Assembly (NCBI RefSeq): GCF_003024515.2
Contig: NZ_PYIX02000004.1
Location: 62,001 to 126,000 of the forward strand
DNA: 64,000 nt
Origin: Acinetobacter sichuanensis
GTDB taxonomy: Bacteria > Pseudomonadota > Gammaproteobacteria > Pseudomonadales > Moraxellaceae
Direction of reading: 5' to 3'
Below the pieces are notes generated by a model that was not told where the DNA came from, made no database searches, and saw only the letters and a program-made list of their open reading frames with translations. This document shows, one piece after another, positions 36,309 through 45,862 of the stretch (positions are counted from its first letter, which is position 1; the number at the start of each line of letters is the position of its first letter). A program made the translations under genes and the position numbers.

Positions 36309-37235
36309 ATGAACTTGGCTGATCGTGATGGTTTTATTTGGCAAGATGGACAAATGGTTGACTGGCGTGAGGCGAAAGTCCACGTTTTAACTCATACATT
36401 ACATTATAGTATGGGTGTGTTTGAAGGTGTCCGTGCCTATGAAACTCCAAATGGAACAGCAATTTTCCGTCTTCAGGACCATACTAAGCGTTTACTGAAT
36501 TCTGCAAAAATTTATCAAATGAATGTTCCATTTGATCAAGCAACTTTAGAACAAGCTCAGATTGATGTTGTTCGTGAAAATAAATTCGCATCTTGCTATC
36601 TGCGACCAATCATTTTTATTGGTTCGGAAAAACTCGGTATTGCTGCAACAGATAACGCCATTCATGCAACAGTTGCTGCATGGGGTTGGGGTGCATATCT
36701 GGGTGAAGATGCGATGGCGAAGGGTATTCGTGTAAAAACCTCATCATTTACGCACCACCATCCAAACGTGACCATGTGTAAAGCAAAAGCTGCGGGTAAC
36801 TATACTTTATCTATTCTTGCACACCAGGAAGTGGCAAAAGCAGGTTATGACGAAGCAATGCTCATGGATCCACAGGGTTATGTATGTCAGGGTTCTGGCG
36901 AAAACGTATTCTTGGTCAAAGATGGTGCATTACATACACCTGATATCGCAGGTGGTGCATTGGATGGGATTACCCGTCAAACGATTATTACCATTGCCAA
37001 AGATCTTGGTATTGAAGTGGTTGAGCGTCGTATTACACGTGATGAATTCTATATTGGTGATGAGGCGTTCTTCACAGGTACTGCTGCTGAAGTGACACCA
37101 ATCCGTGAGTATGATGACCGTCAAATCGGTTGTGGTGCACGTGGTCCAATCACTGAAAAAATTCAAAAAGCATTCTTTGATGCAGTTCAGGGCAAAGACC
37201 CTAAATATGCGCATTGGTTGACTTACGTAAAATAA
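36309..37235 (+). CDS. ilvE: Branched-chain amino acid aminotransferase
   Basis: 308 residues from ATG 36309, chosen because GGAG (36297-36300) gives an 8-base spacer; an in-frame GTG at 36300 would place the SD inside the gene. PLP fold type IV: SMGVFEGVRAYE, catalytic Lys160 in KAKAAGNYTLSI, GSGENVFLVKDG and FTGTAAEVTPIRE. It transfers amino groups to make Leu, Ile and Val. ilvE marks one border of the outer-core LOS locus in Acinetobacter. A terminator follows. Confidence 0.96.
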   Translation: MNLADRDGFIWQDGQMVDWREAKVHVLTHTLHYSMGVFEGVRAYETPNGTAIFRLQDHTKRLLNSAKIYQMNVPFDQATLEQAQIDVVRENKFASCYLRPIIFIGSEKLGIAATDNAIHATVAAWGWGAYLGEDAMAKGIRVKTSSFTHHHPNVTMCKAKAAGNYTLSILAHQEVAKAGYDEAMLMDPQGYVCQGSGENVFLVKDGALHTPDIAGGALDGITRQTIITIAKDLGIEVVERRITRDEFYIGDEAFFTGTAAEVTPIREYDDRQIGCGARGPITEKIQKAFFDAVQGKDPKYAHWLTYVK

Positions 37236-37251
37236 GTTGATCGGTTAAGAT

Positions 37252-37273
37252 AAAAAGGCGGAACTTGGTTTCG
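37252..37273 (+). terminator. Intrinsic terminator after ilvE
   Basis: AAAAAGGCG (37252-37260) pairs with CGCCTTTTT, followed by more T. It separates ilvE from the LOS genes, which must have their own promoter. Confidence 0.8.
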
Positions 37274-37314
37274 CCTTTTTTTATGATTTTTATGGCAGTT
37301 AAATAAGGGTTTTC

Positions 37315-38205
37315 ATGCATATTGTCTACGTCAGTGATGGAAAAGCAGGACATCGTTCACAGGCAATCGGCTTGTTTAAAGCGATGCAAAGACAATCTAC
37401 GCAAGCTGTCACTTTTGAAGAGATCTCAATTGCGGAACTTGCGATTTTTCCTTTAATCATGGGAATAATGCAGCATAAAATTCCTCAGCTTCAACAAACA
37501 CCAGATTATATCTTTGGAGTGGGAAGCCACACTCAATTCAGGGTTTTGTTATTAGGCAAAATCTATAAACAGGCAAAAACAGTCATTTTGATGAAGCCAA
37601 ATTTTCCATTCTCATGGTTTGATTATGCTGTGATTCCTGAACATGATGGTGTGGCAGAACAGGGCAATGTGATTGTGAGCAGAGGCGCGCTGAATCCCAT
37701 TGTGGATGAGCAACGGCATATTTCAGGTCGCATTTTGATTGCATTGGGTGGTTCATCAAAACGCCATACATGGAATGATCAAAAAGTTTTAACTGCAATT
37801 GAAAATATTGTTCAGCAAAATCCTCATGGCGATATCATTTTAACCACATCAAGACGTACACCCTCAGATTTTTTGAGTCAATTAAAGCAAAAAAAATATG
37901 CAGAAACATTGCAAATTTTTCCTGTAGAGCAAACACCACAAGGCTGGATTTTTGAGCAAATGCAACTGGCAGAAGCTGTTTGGGTGACAGAGGACAGTGT
38001 TTCAATGATTTTTGAGGCATTGACAGCAGGATGTAAAGTCGGGACGATTTTAATTGATCGCAGCAAGCAAGATCGAATCACGCAATCTATAGATCAGATT
38101 TTGACAGCGCATTTAATTTCCACTGCTGAAAACATTGCCGATTTACCACAAGCACAGACTTTTAAAGAAGCAGATCGTGTGGCAACATATCTTTTAGCAA
38201 AATAA
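37315..38205 (+). CDS. gtrOC1: ELM1-type GT-B glycosyltransferase of the outer-core locus
   Basis: 296 residues of the mitochondrial-fission ELM1-like family: N-terminal YVSDGKAGHRSQAIGLF, the GVGSHTQFRVLLLGK block, GGSSKRHTWN (nucleotide-sugar loop) and the late WVTEDSVSMIFEALTAGCKVG, which resembles the acidic acceptor/donor motif of GT-B enzymes. In Acinetobacter OC loci the first gene after ilvE is gtrOC1, which fits family and position. It probably adds an early outer-core sugar on the inner face of the membrane. The deacetylase gene follows 6 bases later. Confidence 0.8.
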   Translation: MHIVYVSDGKAGHRSQAIGLFKAMQRQSTQAVTFEEISIAELAIFPLIMGIMQHKIPQLQQTPDYIFGVGSHTQFRVLLLGKIYKQAKTVILMKPNFPFSWFDYAVIPEHDGVAEQGNVIVSRGALNPIVDEQRHISGRILIALGGSSKRHTWNDQKVLTAIENIVQQNPHGDIILTTSRRTPSDFLSQLKQKKYAETLQIFPVEQTPQGWIFEQMQLAEAVWVTEDSVSMIFEALTAGCKVGTILIDRSKQDRITQSIDQILTAHLISTAENIADLPQAQTFKEADRVATYLLAK

Positions 38206-38211
38206 CTGGTC

Positions 38212-39024
38212 ATGACCGTGATTTATATTCTCATTTTACTGTTGGTTTTAATGATTGCATTCAGCATGAAATATGCATGGTGGAAACCTGCTGTAGACTG
38301 GAAACGTCCGCGTGTTCTGATGTATCACATGGTACGTGAGCATATAGAGGGTGCGAAGTTCAATAAATTACGGGTCAAGCCTGCTGAGTTTGAAAAGCAA
38401 ATCGCATGGATGAAAGCACAAGGTTTTCGTTTTGTGACCATGCAGGAATTACAGCAAAATTGGGGCAAACACCCTGAAAAAACGGTTGCCATTACCTTTG
38501 ATGATGGCTATCTGGATAATCTGGAAAATGCCTATCCTATTTTAGAAAAATATCAAGCCAAAGCTACGATTTATGTGGTGGTTGATCGTCATGATCGTGA
38601 TTGGTCTACTTATAAAAAAGCCCATCATAATAGTGGTGAATTGGCACGTGAGCCTAAACTTAATGATGAACAAGTCCGCTTTTTGGCACAAGGTGCTTTG
38701 GTTGAAATTGGTTCACATACCTTAACTCATGCCAATTTGGATAAATTGACGGATGAGCAGTGTCTGCATGAGTTACAGGACTCAAAAATACAACTGGAGC
38801 AACTGACTCAGCAAGCGGTGACAAGTTTTGCTTATCCCTTTGGAATCTATTCACAGCGTGATGTTGATTTGGCAAAACAGGCAGGTTATCACAATGCAGT
38901 CACCACCAAAGAAGGCATTGATGGTCTAAGCCCTGACTTTATGCAACTACAACGGATTAAAATCAGCGGTAAGGATTCAATGTTTGCAGTGAAGTTACGT
39001 TTGAAGTTAGGTAAACGAGCTTAA
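38212..39024 (+). CDS. pda1: Polysaccharide deacetylase, membrane-anchored
   Basis: 270 residues. One N-terminal helix (VIYILILLLVLMIAFSM), then a NodB-type domain: TFDDGY (Asp97, Asp98), zinc histidines in HTLTH (His169, His173) and FAYPFG. It should remove N-acetyl groups from a core-sugar residue; pda1 is the standard second gene of Acinetobacter OC loci. It overlaps nothing but is 6 bases from gtrOC1, so they form a two-gene operon; the next gene is convergent. Confidence 0.82.
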   Translation: MTVIYILILLLVLMIAFSMKYAWWKPAVDWKRPRVLMYHMVREHIEGAKFNKLRVKPAEFEKQIAWMKAQGFRFVTMQELQQNWGKHPEKTVAITFDDGYLDNLENAYPILEKYQAKATIYVVVDRHDRDWSTYKKAHHNSGELAREPKLNDEQVRFLAQGALVEIGSHTLTHANLDKLTDEQCLHELQDSKIQLEQLTQQAVTSFAYPFGIYSQRDVDLAKQAGYHNAVTTKEGIDGLSPDFMQLQRIKISGKDSMFAVKLRLKLGKRA

Positions 39025-39037
39025 TCTTACAAAGCAA

Positions 39038-39835
39038 TTATTTATGCTGTTTAAAGGCTTTTCTTGGATGAAGTAAATAAAGCCATAATTTATAAAGTAT
39101 TTGGTTAAATGTGTTGAGCTTAACCACAGGGTTGATTTGTAGGCGGTAGTGATTTTTATTCACCACAGTTGTATCTGCATTGATATAAATCAGCCCAAAC
39201 TGACCAGCAAAACGTTCATAACGATATTTATATTGTTGTGTTTGAATTATTTTTTCAATAGCAATGGAGTAGGGCACAGGTCCTGTAGTGTTCAGTACAC
39301 CTTTACGTCCCACATGATATTTCATTGGGGTATAGTCATGGATACGAAAACTAACTTCATCTATGACTGCTTTTAAAAATGGTGAATGTGGTTTTGCAAT
39401 AATATTCCATTGTTGATATTCGCCATATTTTAAAAATTTTAGATGTTTGTTAATGCCATAACCTTGATACTGTTGTCCTTCTTCATTTTCCCAACCGCAA
39501 ATAATAAACTCATCATCTGCACGTAAAATGTCATTAAAAGGCACAGCACATGAACTTTTTAAATCAAGATAAACTCCACCTTCTTGATACATGAGTAAAT
39601 AACGAAAAAAATCAGAACGAGCAGCAGCATAATTCTCTTGGATCAATAAATAAGTATCTAATGTTTTTTGATCATAATATTGTTGAATATAGTCCACAAT
39701 TTGTGTTTCATCATAAAGGCGATATTCCCAATCAGGATTACGTTCACGCAATTCAATCACTGATTTTTTGATATTATCAGGAATATTATCTTCACCTTGT
39801 AAATAAATCTGGTGAATCACTTTAGGAATGGACAT
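39038..39835 (-). CDS. Glycosyltransferase with sugar-binding DXD-like region (OCH1/Gly_transf_sug type)
   Basis: 265 residues from the ATG at 39835 (IPKVIHQIYLQG follows, the typical N-terminus); the frame is open to an ATG at 39862 with no better SD. Blocks: NPDWEYRLYDETQIVDYI, AARSDFFRYLLMYQEGGVYLDLKSS. The usual DXD reads DLK here, so the second acidic residue of the motif is replaced. It probably moves a hexose to the LOS outer core. It is the last gene of a three-gene minus-strand operon (40828, 39890, 39038). Confidence 0.8.
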   Translation of the reverse strand: MSIPKVIHQIYLQGEDNIPDNIKKSVIELRERNPDWEYRLYDETQIVDYIQQYYDQKTLDTYLLIQENYAAARSDFFRYLLMYQEGGVYLDLKSSCAVPFNDILRADDEFIICGWENEEGQQYQGYGINKHLKFLKYGEYQQWNIIAKPHSPFLKAVIDEVSFRIHDYTPMKYHVGRKGVLNTTGPVPYSIAIEKIIQTQQYKYRYERFAGQFGLIYINADTTVVNKNHYRLQINPVVKLNTFNQILYKLWLYLLHPRKAFKQHK

Positions 39836-39889
39836 GGAATATATTCTCGAACAGCTCATCAAATAAAAGCAGAAAAATGTATTAATCAG

Positions 39890-40825
39890 TTATGCACGTG
39901 GTTTGCGAACATGATCCAATTGAGAGAAGTAAGATTTAAGCTGCTCAGCACGAGAATTCCACCATTTTTGTGGATTTCTTTTGGCTAAAGCATAATAAAA
40001 AAACTCTTTTAAACTTTTTTGATCACGGGATTTTAGACTTTTCCAATACGTTGACAAAGCCTTTTTCTTGAGCAAATTTTGTTGAATTTGATCAAGTGGA
40101 TAATCGTTTAAAAAATCATAAATAGTAAAAAACATATCATGATGTTGTTGGTTTAAATTTTGAGATAAACGGTTATCACCCCGTTTAGTTTTGGTTTCTT
40201 CAGCATCTAAAATTACAAAAACGGTGGCAGTTTCGGTAAATAATAATTTCTGTGCAACTACACCTAATTCTAAAGCCAGAGATTCATCTTGAATAAATAA
40301 GCTTGAGTTACAACCTTGAGATTTTTGCCAGACCTCTTTTGAACACATGACACACATTTCCATGATGTTGTGCTGAATCATGTAGGTCAGTGGTTGTTCA
40401 ATAGTCGAAGTATCCATTGTTGGATAGTTTTGAATTTCTGCTAAATCACGGATTTTGACTTTATTACCATAAAATAAATCGCAGTTTTCAGCTTGCATCA
40501 ATTCGACAATTTGTTTCAAACGATTGGGTGCAAGCACATCATCAGCATCCATAAAAAATAGATAATCACCTTGTGCTGCGTTGCCTCCTTGATTGAGACG
40601 GTTTGCAGGACCTTTATTATCGATATTGTGAATAATTTTAACTTTAGGATATTGTTGTTCTAATTGTTGGGAAAAATTTTTCCAATTTGGATCAGTTGAA
40701 GCATCATCAGCTACAATGATTTCTAAAAGTTCAGGCAAGTTAGGTTGCAAAGACTCAATCGTTCTTTGTAAAAGAAGACCTTTATTAAAATGAGTTAAAA
40801 CAACCGAGATGGAAACTGTTGCCAT
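39890..40825 (-). CDS. GT2 family glycosyltransferase
   Basis: 311 residues. GT-A fold: SVVLTHFNKGLLLQRTIESL, IIVADDASTDPNW (nucleotide Asp), GPANRLNQGGNAAQGDYLFFMDADDVL (metal-binding DXD in MDADD). The C-terminal part is helical and basic. It would add a sugar to LOS. The start lies 3 bases after the preceding stop, so it is tightly coupled to the gene at 40828. Confidence 0.88.
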   Translation of the reverse strand: MATVSISVVLTHFNKGLLLQRTIESLQPNLPELLEIIVADDASTDPNWKNFSQQLEQQYPKVKIIHNIDNKGPANRLNQGGNAAQGDYLFFMDADDVLAPNRLKQIVELMQAENCDLFYGNKVKIRDLAEIQNYPTMDTSTIEQPLTYMIQHNIMEMCVMCSKEVWQKSQGCNSSLFIQDESLALELGVVAQKLLFTETATVFVILDAEETKTKRGDNRLSQNLNQQHHDMFFTIYDFLNDYPLDQIQQNLLKKKALSTYWKSLKSRDQKSLKEFFYYALAKRNPQKWWNSRAEQLKSYFSQLDHVRKPRA

Positions 40826-40827
40826 AT

Positions 40828-41520
40828 CTAGTTCACCTGCTTGTATTTAAGGGTTTTATTTAACCATAAAAAGAAGGTTTTTAAATGCCCTGTAAAACTA
40901 TTGGTTGCTAAAAATTGTACTTGGACATAAGGAATATTATATTTTCGGCAAAAAAACATACGGTGATGACCTTGATGTAGTTTATCTTTTACACCTAAAC
41001 CACGGCATAGCATAATTGCCATAGGATGATTTTTATCATAACCATGTTCTTTAAATGAAATATCAATATCGTGGAAACGACTTTGGCGTTGATCTTTAGG
41101 CACGCCCCATTTATTGCGATCACTATAATTATAAGCGGTTTCTTCGTTTTTTAAATTACGTTCAAGGTGATTATCAATAATATCACTGAGTGCAATTTCA
41201 TAGCTTTGTGTTGAAAAGTCTAGATATTTTTTACGAATTGGTTTAAGTAGGGCTAATAATCCAAGTTGTGGTGCTCGTTGTTCAAACATGATCCATGTGG
41301 GAAAATGAGTTAAACCTTGTTTTTGTGCTTGAATTAAGATGTCGCGACCTTTAAAGAGCACATCCGAAATATTTTTAGACTCTTGACCAATGAGTAAAAT
41401 AACATCTTGATTTGTCATTGTTTTAGTATTCGTTGAAGATTCAGTCGGAGCATCATTAAGATTTAATAGTTCTTCAATCTTTATATGATAATACTCAGAA
41501 GAAAAACCAAATTGTTCCAT
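40828..41520 (-). CDS. LOS-locus protein with ParB-like GHHR motif
   Basis: 230 residues, soluble and AT-rich. The C-terminal ~70 residues contain KLHQGHHRMFFCRKYNIPYVQVQF, which resembles the G-HHR-x(6-8)-I-x-x-V core of ParB/sulfiredoxin-fold proteins. The N-terminal part (VILLIGQESKNISDVLFKGRDIL) is unassigned. It heads the minus-strand glycosyltransferase operon and is divergent from the GT25 gene. Proteins of this kind in surface-sugar loci have no settled role; transferase or kinase activity is possible but unproved. Confidence 0.6.
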   Translation of the reverse strand: MEQFGFSSEYYHIKIEELLNLNDAPTESSTNTKTMTNQDVILLIGQESKNISDVLFKGRDILIQAQKQGLTHFPTWIMFEQRAPQLGLLALLKPIRKKYLDFSTQSYEIALSDIIDNHLERNLKNEETAYNYSDRNKWGVPKDQRQSRFHDIDISFKEHGYDKNHPMAIMLCRGLGVKDKLHQGHHRMFFCRKYNIPYVQVQFLATNSFTGHLKTFFLWLNKTLKYKQVN

Positions 41521-41664
41521 ATTGCTTAAATCATAAAAAAATAAAAACAGATCATAATCTTCTTACTACAAAAAATCTATTCATACTGGCTATATGGCAT
41601 TACTATTTGAGTGATGAATGAAATATAATAATGAGGTTCCAAATAGTTATTTTAGGTTTGTGCG

Positions 41665-42438
41665 GTGAAGAAATATTTAATTAGTATTGAAAAAACAGAT
41701 AGTCCTCGTTTGGCTGGTTTTTTTGCGCAACCAACTTTTGGAAAATACCAAAATGAATTTAAAAAAATAGGTGTAATTGGTGCCCAATTACCAACAGCAG
41801 AATATTTTAAACTTGCTGTTGCAGGACGTAAAAAAGCATTAAGTCCTGCAGAATTAGGCTGTACATTATCACATGTGACTGCATTTAAAGATTTTTTAGC
41901 TTCAGATGAAGAATATGCTTGTATTTTTGAAGATGATGCGATTTGTTTACATGATTTAGATTTAAATGATTTAGAAACTCAGGTTAAAAGTTTGAATTTA
42001 AATCCATGCTTTTTTTTAAGTATGGGGGGAATACAATTAAAAAGTAGTGCTAAAGTTCGTGGAAATTTTTTAATAGAAAAAATAAATCATACGCCTGTAT
42101 TAAAGTTACATCCTATTTATTTCGGACGTTTATTTTACACTTATGCTTATATTATTGACCGAAAAATGGCAGAGTTATTAATACGTTATCATGAAGTTCC
42201 AAAAGGATGTGATCATTGGTCACAAATCCGTGATTATGATTCAACATGTCAATTTTATGCGACTTTTTTATTTGATCATCCAGAGCTAGATGAAATTTCA
42301 ACAGGGCAAAGCTATATTGAGCAAGAAAGAAAATTATTAAATAAAGAGGAAAAAGTACAAAAAACGATACTTTATAAATGGAAGGTTTCGATTTTAAAAA
42401 GAATTTTTAAAATAATGTTAAGTAAGTACCCAAAATAG
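41665..42438 (+). CDS. GT25 family LPS glycosyltransferase
   Basis: 257 residues from a GTG start (41665) with a TAGG sequence 8 bases before it. It has the GT25 blocks: MKKYLISIEK, KALSPAELGCTLSHVTAFKDFL and CIFEDDAICLHD (EDD metal site), and later the YIIDRKMAELL helix. It probably adds galactose or glucose to the core. It starts a three-gene + strand operon (41665, 42448, 43290). Confidence 0.88.
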   Translation: MKKYLISIEKTDSPRLAGFFAQPTFGKYQNEFKKIGVIGAQLPTAEYFKLAVAGRKKALSPAELGCTLSHVTAFKDFLASDEEYACIFEDDAICLHDLDLNDLETQVKSLNLNPCFFLSMGGIQLKSSAKVRGNFLIEKINHTPVLKLHPIYFGRLFYTYAYIIDRKMAELLIRYHEVPKGCDHWSQIRDYDSTCQFYATFLFDHPELDEISTGQSYIEQERKLLNKEEKVQKTILYKWKVSILKRIFKIMLSKYPK

Positions 42439-42447
42439 GTCAACTCA

Positions 42448-43290
42448 ATGTCAATTACAATTATTACTGCTTTTTTTGATATTGGACGAGGAAGCTGGAG
42501 CGTAGAAAATGGGCATCCTTGTTATTTAGAGCGTTCTACAGAAAAATATTTTAAGTATTTTTCTAATTTAGCTCATCTTGAAAACCATATGGTTATTTTT
42601 ACCAGTACAGATTATGTGGCTAAAATCAAAGCGATTCGAAAAGACAAGCCTACAACGATTATTGATATCTGTTTAGATAAAAAGTTTTATGCATGTAAAC
42701 AAGCTATTGAAGATATTCAAAAAAGTGAAGATTTTAAAAAAAATATTGGCGCTGAACAATTAAAAAATCCTGAATATTGGTCGGCTGAATATGTTTTAGT
42801 GACGAATTTAAAATCATATTTTGTCAAAAAAGCCATTAAGGAAGGGTTTGTGAATTCATCTTTAGCTGCATGGGTGGATTTTGGGTATTGTCGAAATTTA
42901 AAAACTTTAAATAAAATTAAAGCATGGAATTTTTCTTTTTCCTTAGAAAAAGTTCACTTTTTTTCGATTAAAAAAGTTTTTGATATTAATCAAGAAAATG
43001 TAAATTATGCAATTTTTAATAACCAAGCATTTATTATTGGTGGTGTAATTGTTGCAGCTCCTGAAAAGTGGCTAGCATTTTCAAATTTAGTATATCAATG
43101 TCAAATCGATATGCTAAATCAACATATTGTTGATGATGATCAAGGCGTTTATTTAACGACACTATTAAAAGAACCAGAACTTTTTGAAATACACTATTTA
43201 GGTGAGGATCAATGGTTTGATGTATTTAAACTTTTTGCAGATCAGCAACTAGATATAATAGATCGTATAAAAAAATGGATGGGTTTTTAA
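42448..43290 (+). CDS. HtrL/YibB (WlaTC) family protein
   Basis: 280 residues. N-terminal ITIITAFFDIGRGSW and the following YFKYFSNLAHLENHMVIFTS are characteristic of the HtrL_YibB family, with AAWVDFGYCRN and NNQAFIIGGVIVA further on. The family is found in LPS core loci and is thought to have a glycosyltransferase fold; the exact reaction is unknown. Its stop overlaps the next start (TAATG). Confidence 0.82.
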   Translation: MSITIITAFFDIGRGSWSVENGHPCYLERSTEKYFKYFSNLAHLENHMVIFTSTDYVAKIKAIRKDKPTTIIDICLDKKFYACKQAIEDIQKSEDFKKNIGAEQLKNPEYWSAEYVLVTNLKSYFVKKAIKEGFVNSSLAAWVDFGYCRNLKTLNKIKAWNFSFSLEKVHFFSIKKVFDINQENVNYAIFNNQAFIIGGVIVAAPEKWLAFSNLVYQCQIDMLNQHIVDDDQGVYLTTLLKEPELFEIHYLGEDQWFDVFKLFADQQLDIIDRIKKWMGF

Positions 43291-44330
43291 TGTCACAGAA
43301 TAAAATAAATAATCTAGCCAATCAAAGCCTTGATCTAAATATGATTAATTTATTTTCTCAAGATGAAGTTCAGACTGTGCGTTTGAAACGTCTCAAAAAA
43401 CAGCCTTGGCGAACATTTTATTCAATATTTGTACCTAAAAAAAAGCGAAAATTGCAAAAAAAACAAGCAAATATTTTACAGAAGCAACATGTAGCAAAAC
43501 TTTGGAATATTTTTTTAGACCAATATTTTGATGGAAAGTTAGATCATTTCCAATTAAAAGCTAAAAAGCAATTTACTGATCAAAAAATCATTTGGCAATA
43601 CTGGGGGCAAGGCTTGGCTGCCGCACAGCAAAATGATACGGTAAAACTATGTTTTGCTTCTGTTGATCGTTTCAAAGGTGATTATCATGTCATTCGACTG
43701 GATGAAAAAAGTGTTCAGGAATATTTAGATTTACCTGACTTTATTTGGGAAAAGAAAAAAAATGCCCAATTTAAACCTGCCTTTTTTGCAGATTTAATTC
43801 GTCTGGCATTATTAGATCTTTACGGAGGAATTTGGATTGATGCAACGATTTTATTAACAGCACCAATTGATCCTGTGATTTTAAAACAAGATTTTTTTAT
43901 GTTTCAGCGTGTTAGTTCTGCAGAAAATCAAGATTTTTGGACAGCTTTTAACACTGATTATTTTGGTTGGGGTGAAGAACATGTTGTAAATGTTCTAAAT
44001 AGTTTTATTGTTGCTAAAAAAGAGAATAAAGGAGTACATATTTGTTTTGAGATAATGATGAATTTTTGGAAAACTCAACAAGATATTCCACATTATTTTA
44101 TCTTTCAAATTATGTTTAATGAATTATTAAAGCGTCCTTCGTTTGAACAATCATTTTTACTGATTGATGACACTTTTCCTCATTTATTACAAATTCAACT
44201 TAAAGAGGAATATAATGAAAATAATTTCGAGCGTATTTTATTAAAAACCAACATTCATAAAATAAACTATATGCATGGATTAAATGACTCTAGTTATTTT
44301 GAGCAATTGAAAAAGAAATATTTAAAATGA
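43290..44330 (+). CDS. Capsular polysaccharide synthesis-type glycosyltransferase
   Basis: 346 residues from ATG 43290, which overlaps the previous stop; an ATG at 43275 is in frame. After a long basic N-terminus it has the Caps_synth family core: KIIWQYWGQGLAAA, FKPAFFADLIRLALLDLYGGIWIDATILLTAPI, where the usual DXD reads DAT, and the QRVSSAENQDFW block. It would add a sugar to outer core or capsule. Base composition is very AT-rich as in its neighbours. Confidence 0.82.
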   Translation: MSQNKINNLANQSLDLNMINLFSQDEVQTVRLKRLKKQPWRTFYSIFVPKKKRKLQKKQANILQKQHVAKLWNIFLDQYFDGKLDHFQLKAKKQFTDQKIIWQYWGQGLAAAQQNDTVKLCFASVDRFKGDYHVIRLDEKSVQEYLDLPDFIWEKKKNAQFKPAFFADLIRLALLDLYGGIWIDATILLTAPIDPVILKQDFFMFQRVSSAENQDFWTAFNTDYFGWGEEHVVNVLNSFIVAKKENKGVHICFEIMMNFWKTQQDIPHYFIFQIMFNELLKRPSFEQSFLLIDDTFPHLLQIQLKEEYNENNFERILLKTNIHKINYMHGLNDSSYFEQLKKKYLK

Positions 44331-44389
44331 CTCAATCATCAAAGTAACGTATGAGTAAATAAAACTATTTATTCATACGTTTTAAAAAT

Positions 44390-44608
44390 TTATTTTTGAT
44401 CTGCATTACCTTTGATCACTAAATAAATCAGCGATCCCATAATAAGGAAACCACCGCCAAAACAGCTTAAGCAGAATAATAAAATACGTTCATATTTATC
44501 TAAATCAAATAATTGATGATTTAAAATATATAAGACAAAGCCCCACTGAATTAGTGCAAATGCAATAAGAACAATCGTATGACGACGAACATCGGGACGC
44601 ATAGCCAT
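44390..44608 (-). CDS. Small two-helix membrane protein
   Basis: 72 residues with two hydrophobic helices (TIVLIAFALIQWGFVLYIL and ILLFCLSCFGGGFLIMGSLIYLVI). A second Met at codon 3 is an equally good start. It is convergent with the glycosyltransferase operon. No family recognised. Confidence 0.6.
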   Translation of the reverse strand: MAMRPDVRRHTIVLIAFALIQWGFVLYILNHQLFDLDKYERILLFCLSCFGGGFLIMGSLIYLVIKGNADQK

Positions 44609-44728
44609 TGGAGAATTACCTGTAAAATGAACAGTTGTAGTATGCCATTTTTGAGAACTTATCTCAATTGAATATCAGGTAAAGCATCTTCAATCATTTT
44701 TTTAATGTTTATGTTCTAAAATGCAAAC

Positions 44729-45604
44729 TTAATGTGATTTTTGATAAATATTGCATTGGTTAGATAAGCGACGGAAACGTTTATATGACCAAATATATTG
44801 TTCAGGTGCTTGGTTAATCATCCTTTCCATTTCTGTATTAAGTGTATCTACAGAAAGTTGAAGATCTTTTGATAGAATTTCATTTGCAATTGGTTGACAA
44901 TGAACAGAATATTTTTGTGGTTGCTGCTCGTTACGAATGCAGCTTAAGCCTAAAACATTACACTGAGTTTTACTTGCTAATTTAGATACTAAGGTACTAC
45001 TGAGTGCATGCTGTCCATAAAAATCTGAGAAAATTCCTCCAGATGGTTTTGGTACATGATCAGGTAATATAACGGTTAATCCACCTTGTTTGAGGTGTTT
45101 AAAAATGGCACGAATTCCACTTTCATCTGTAGGAACTAAAGTGGCGTTGGCTTTTTGACGGGCTTCGATCAAATAACGATTAATACCTTTATTTTTATTA
45201 GGCTTATACATAATCACTGGGGCTGTGTATAAATTGAGCCAAGCATTGAGTAATTCCCAACAGCCAAAATGTGGAACAACAATAATGCTCCCTTTTTTAT
45301 TGTTCAATGCGTCGAGATAATGCTGTTCACCATGAATTTCACTTAATAAATTTAGGCTATAAGCTGGTGTAGACCCCCAACATTTAATAAATTCTAAGTA
45401 AGTCATACACTGACTTTTTAAGCTTCTTTTGACTAAGTCATTGTGCTGTTTTTGTGTTAAATCTGGATATGCAATTTTTAGATTGATTGCAGTGATTCGT
45501 TTCATGGAACTATTGATGAGGTTGAGCCACCAAGCCACCCAGCTTGCAAGAAGTTGTAGGAAAGACAACGGAAGTAGGGCGATAATTTTTAAAATAAAAT
45601 ACAT
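44729..45604 (-). CDS. Lipid A / lysophospholipid acyltransferase (LpxL/HtrB family)
   Basis: 291 residues. An N-terminal hydrophobic anchor (YFILKIIALLPLSFLQLLASWVAWWL) precedes the catalytic HX4E motif in VVPHFGCWELLNAW, the VIMYKPNKNKGINRYL substrate block and LPDHVPKPSGGIFSDFYGQHA. It would add a secondary acyl chain to Kdo-lipid A in the inner membrane. It lies at the aspS end of the outer-core locus, next to core-sugar genes. Confidence 0.88.
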   Translation of the reverse strand: MYFILKIIALLPLSFLQLLASWVAWWLNLINSSMKRITAINLKIAYPDLTQKQHNDLVKRSLKSQCMTYLEFIKCWGSTPAYSLNLLSEIHGEQHYLDALNNKKGSIIVVPHFGCWELLNAWLNLYTAPVIMYKPNKNKGINRYLIEARQKANATLVPTDESGIRAIFKHLKQGGLTVILPDHVPKPSGGIFSDFYGQHALSSTLVSKLASKTQCNVLGLSCIRNEQQPQKYSVHCQPIANEILSKDLQLSVDTLNTEMERMINQAPEQYIWSYKRFRRLSNQCNIYQKSH

Positions 45605-45816
45605 AAGTGACTCATCAAGCCTGCTAAAAGTTTATGCAGGAAAAAGGGAAAAAAGAGTCATAAATGAAACTTTGTTCAATATTTTGCATCATATCTGAAA
45701 AAGTATATAAAGTGACTGTTTAAAAGTTTCAAATCGAAAATAAAAATTAAAGAGAGTCAGTTATTTATTAAATTTAAGATTTATATCAGACAGTTGAGAT
45801 CAGGTCATTTATCATT

Positions 45817-45845
45817 AAAAAAACCCTGCACCAAGGCAGGGTTTT
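45817..45845 (-). terminator. Intrinsic terminator after aspS
   Basis: Perfect 9-bp stem 45821-45829 / 45836-45844, with seven A (45817-45823) giving a U-run on the minus strand. Confidence 0.85.
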
Positions 45846-45862
45846 ATTACGCAAATAAAGAA

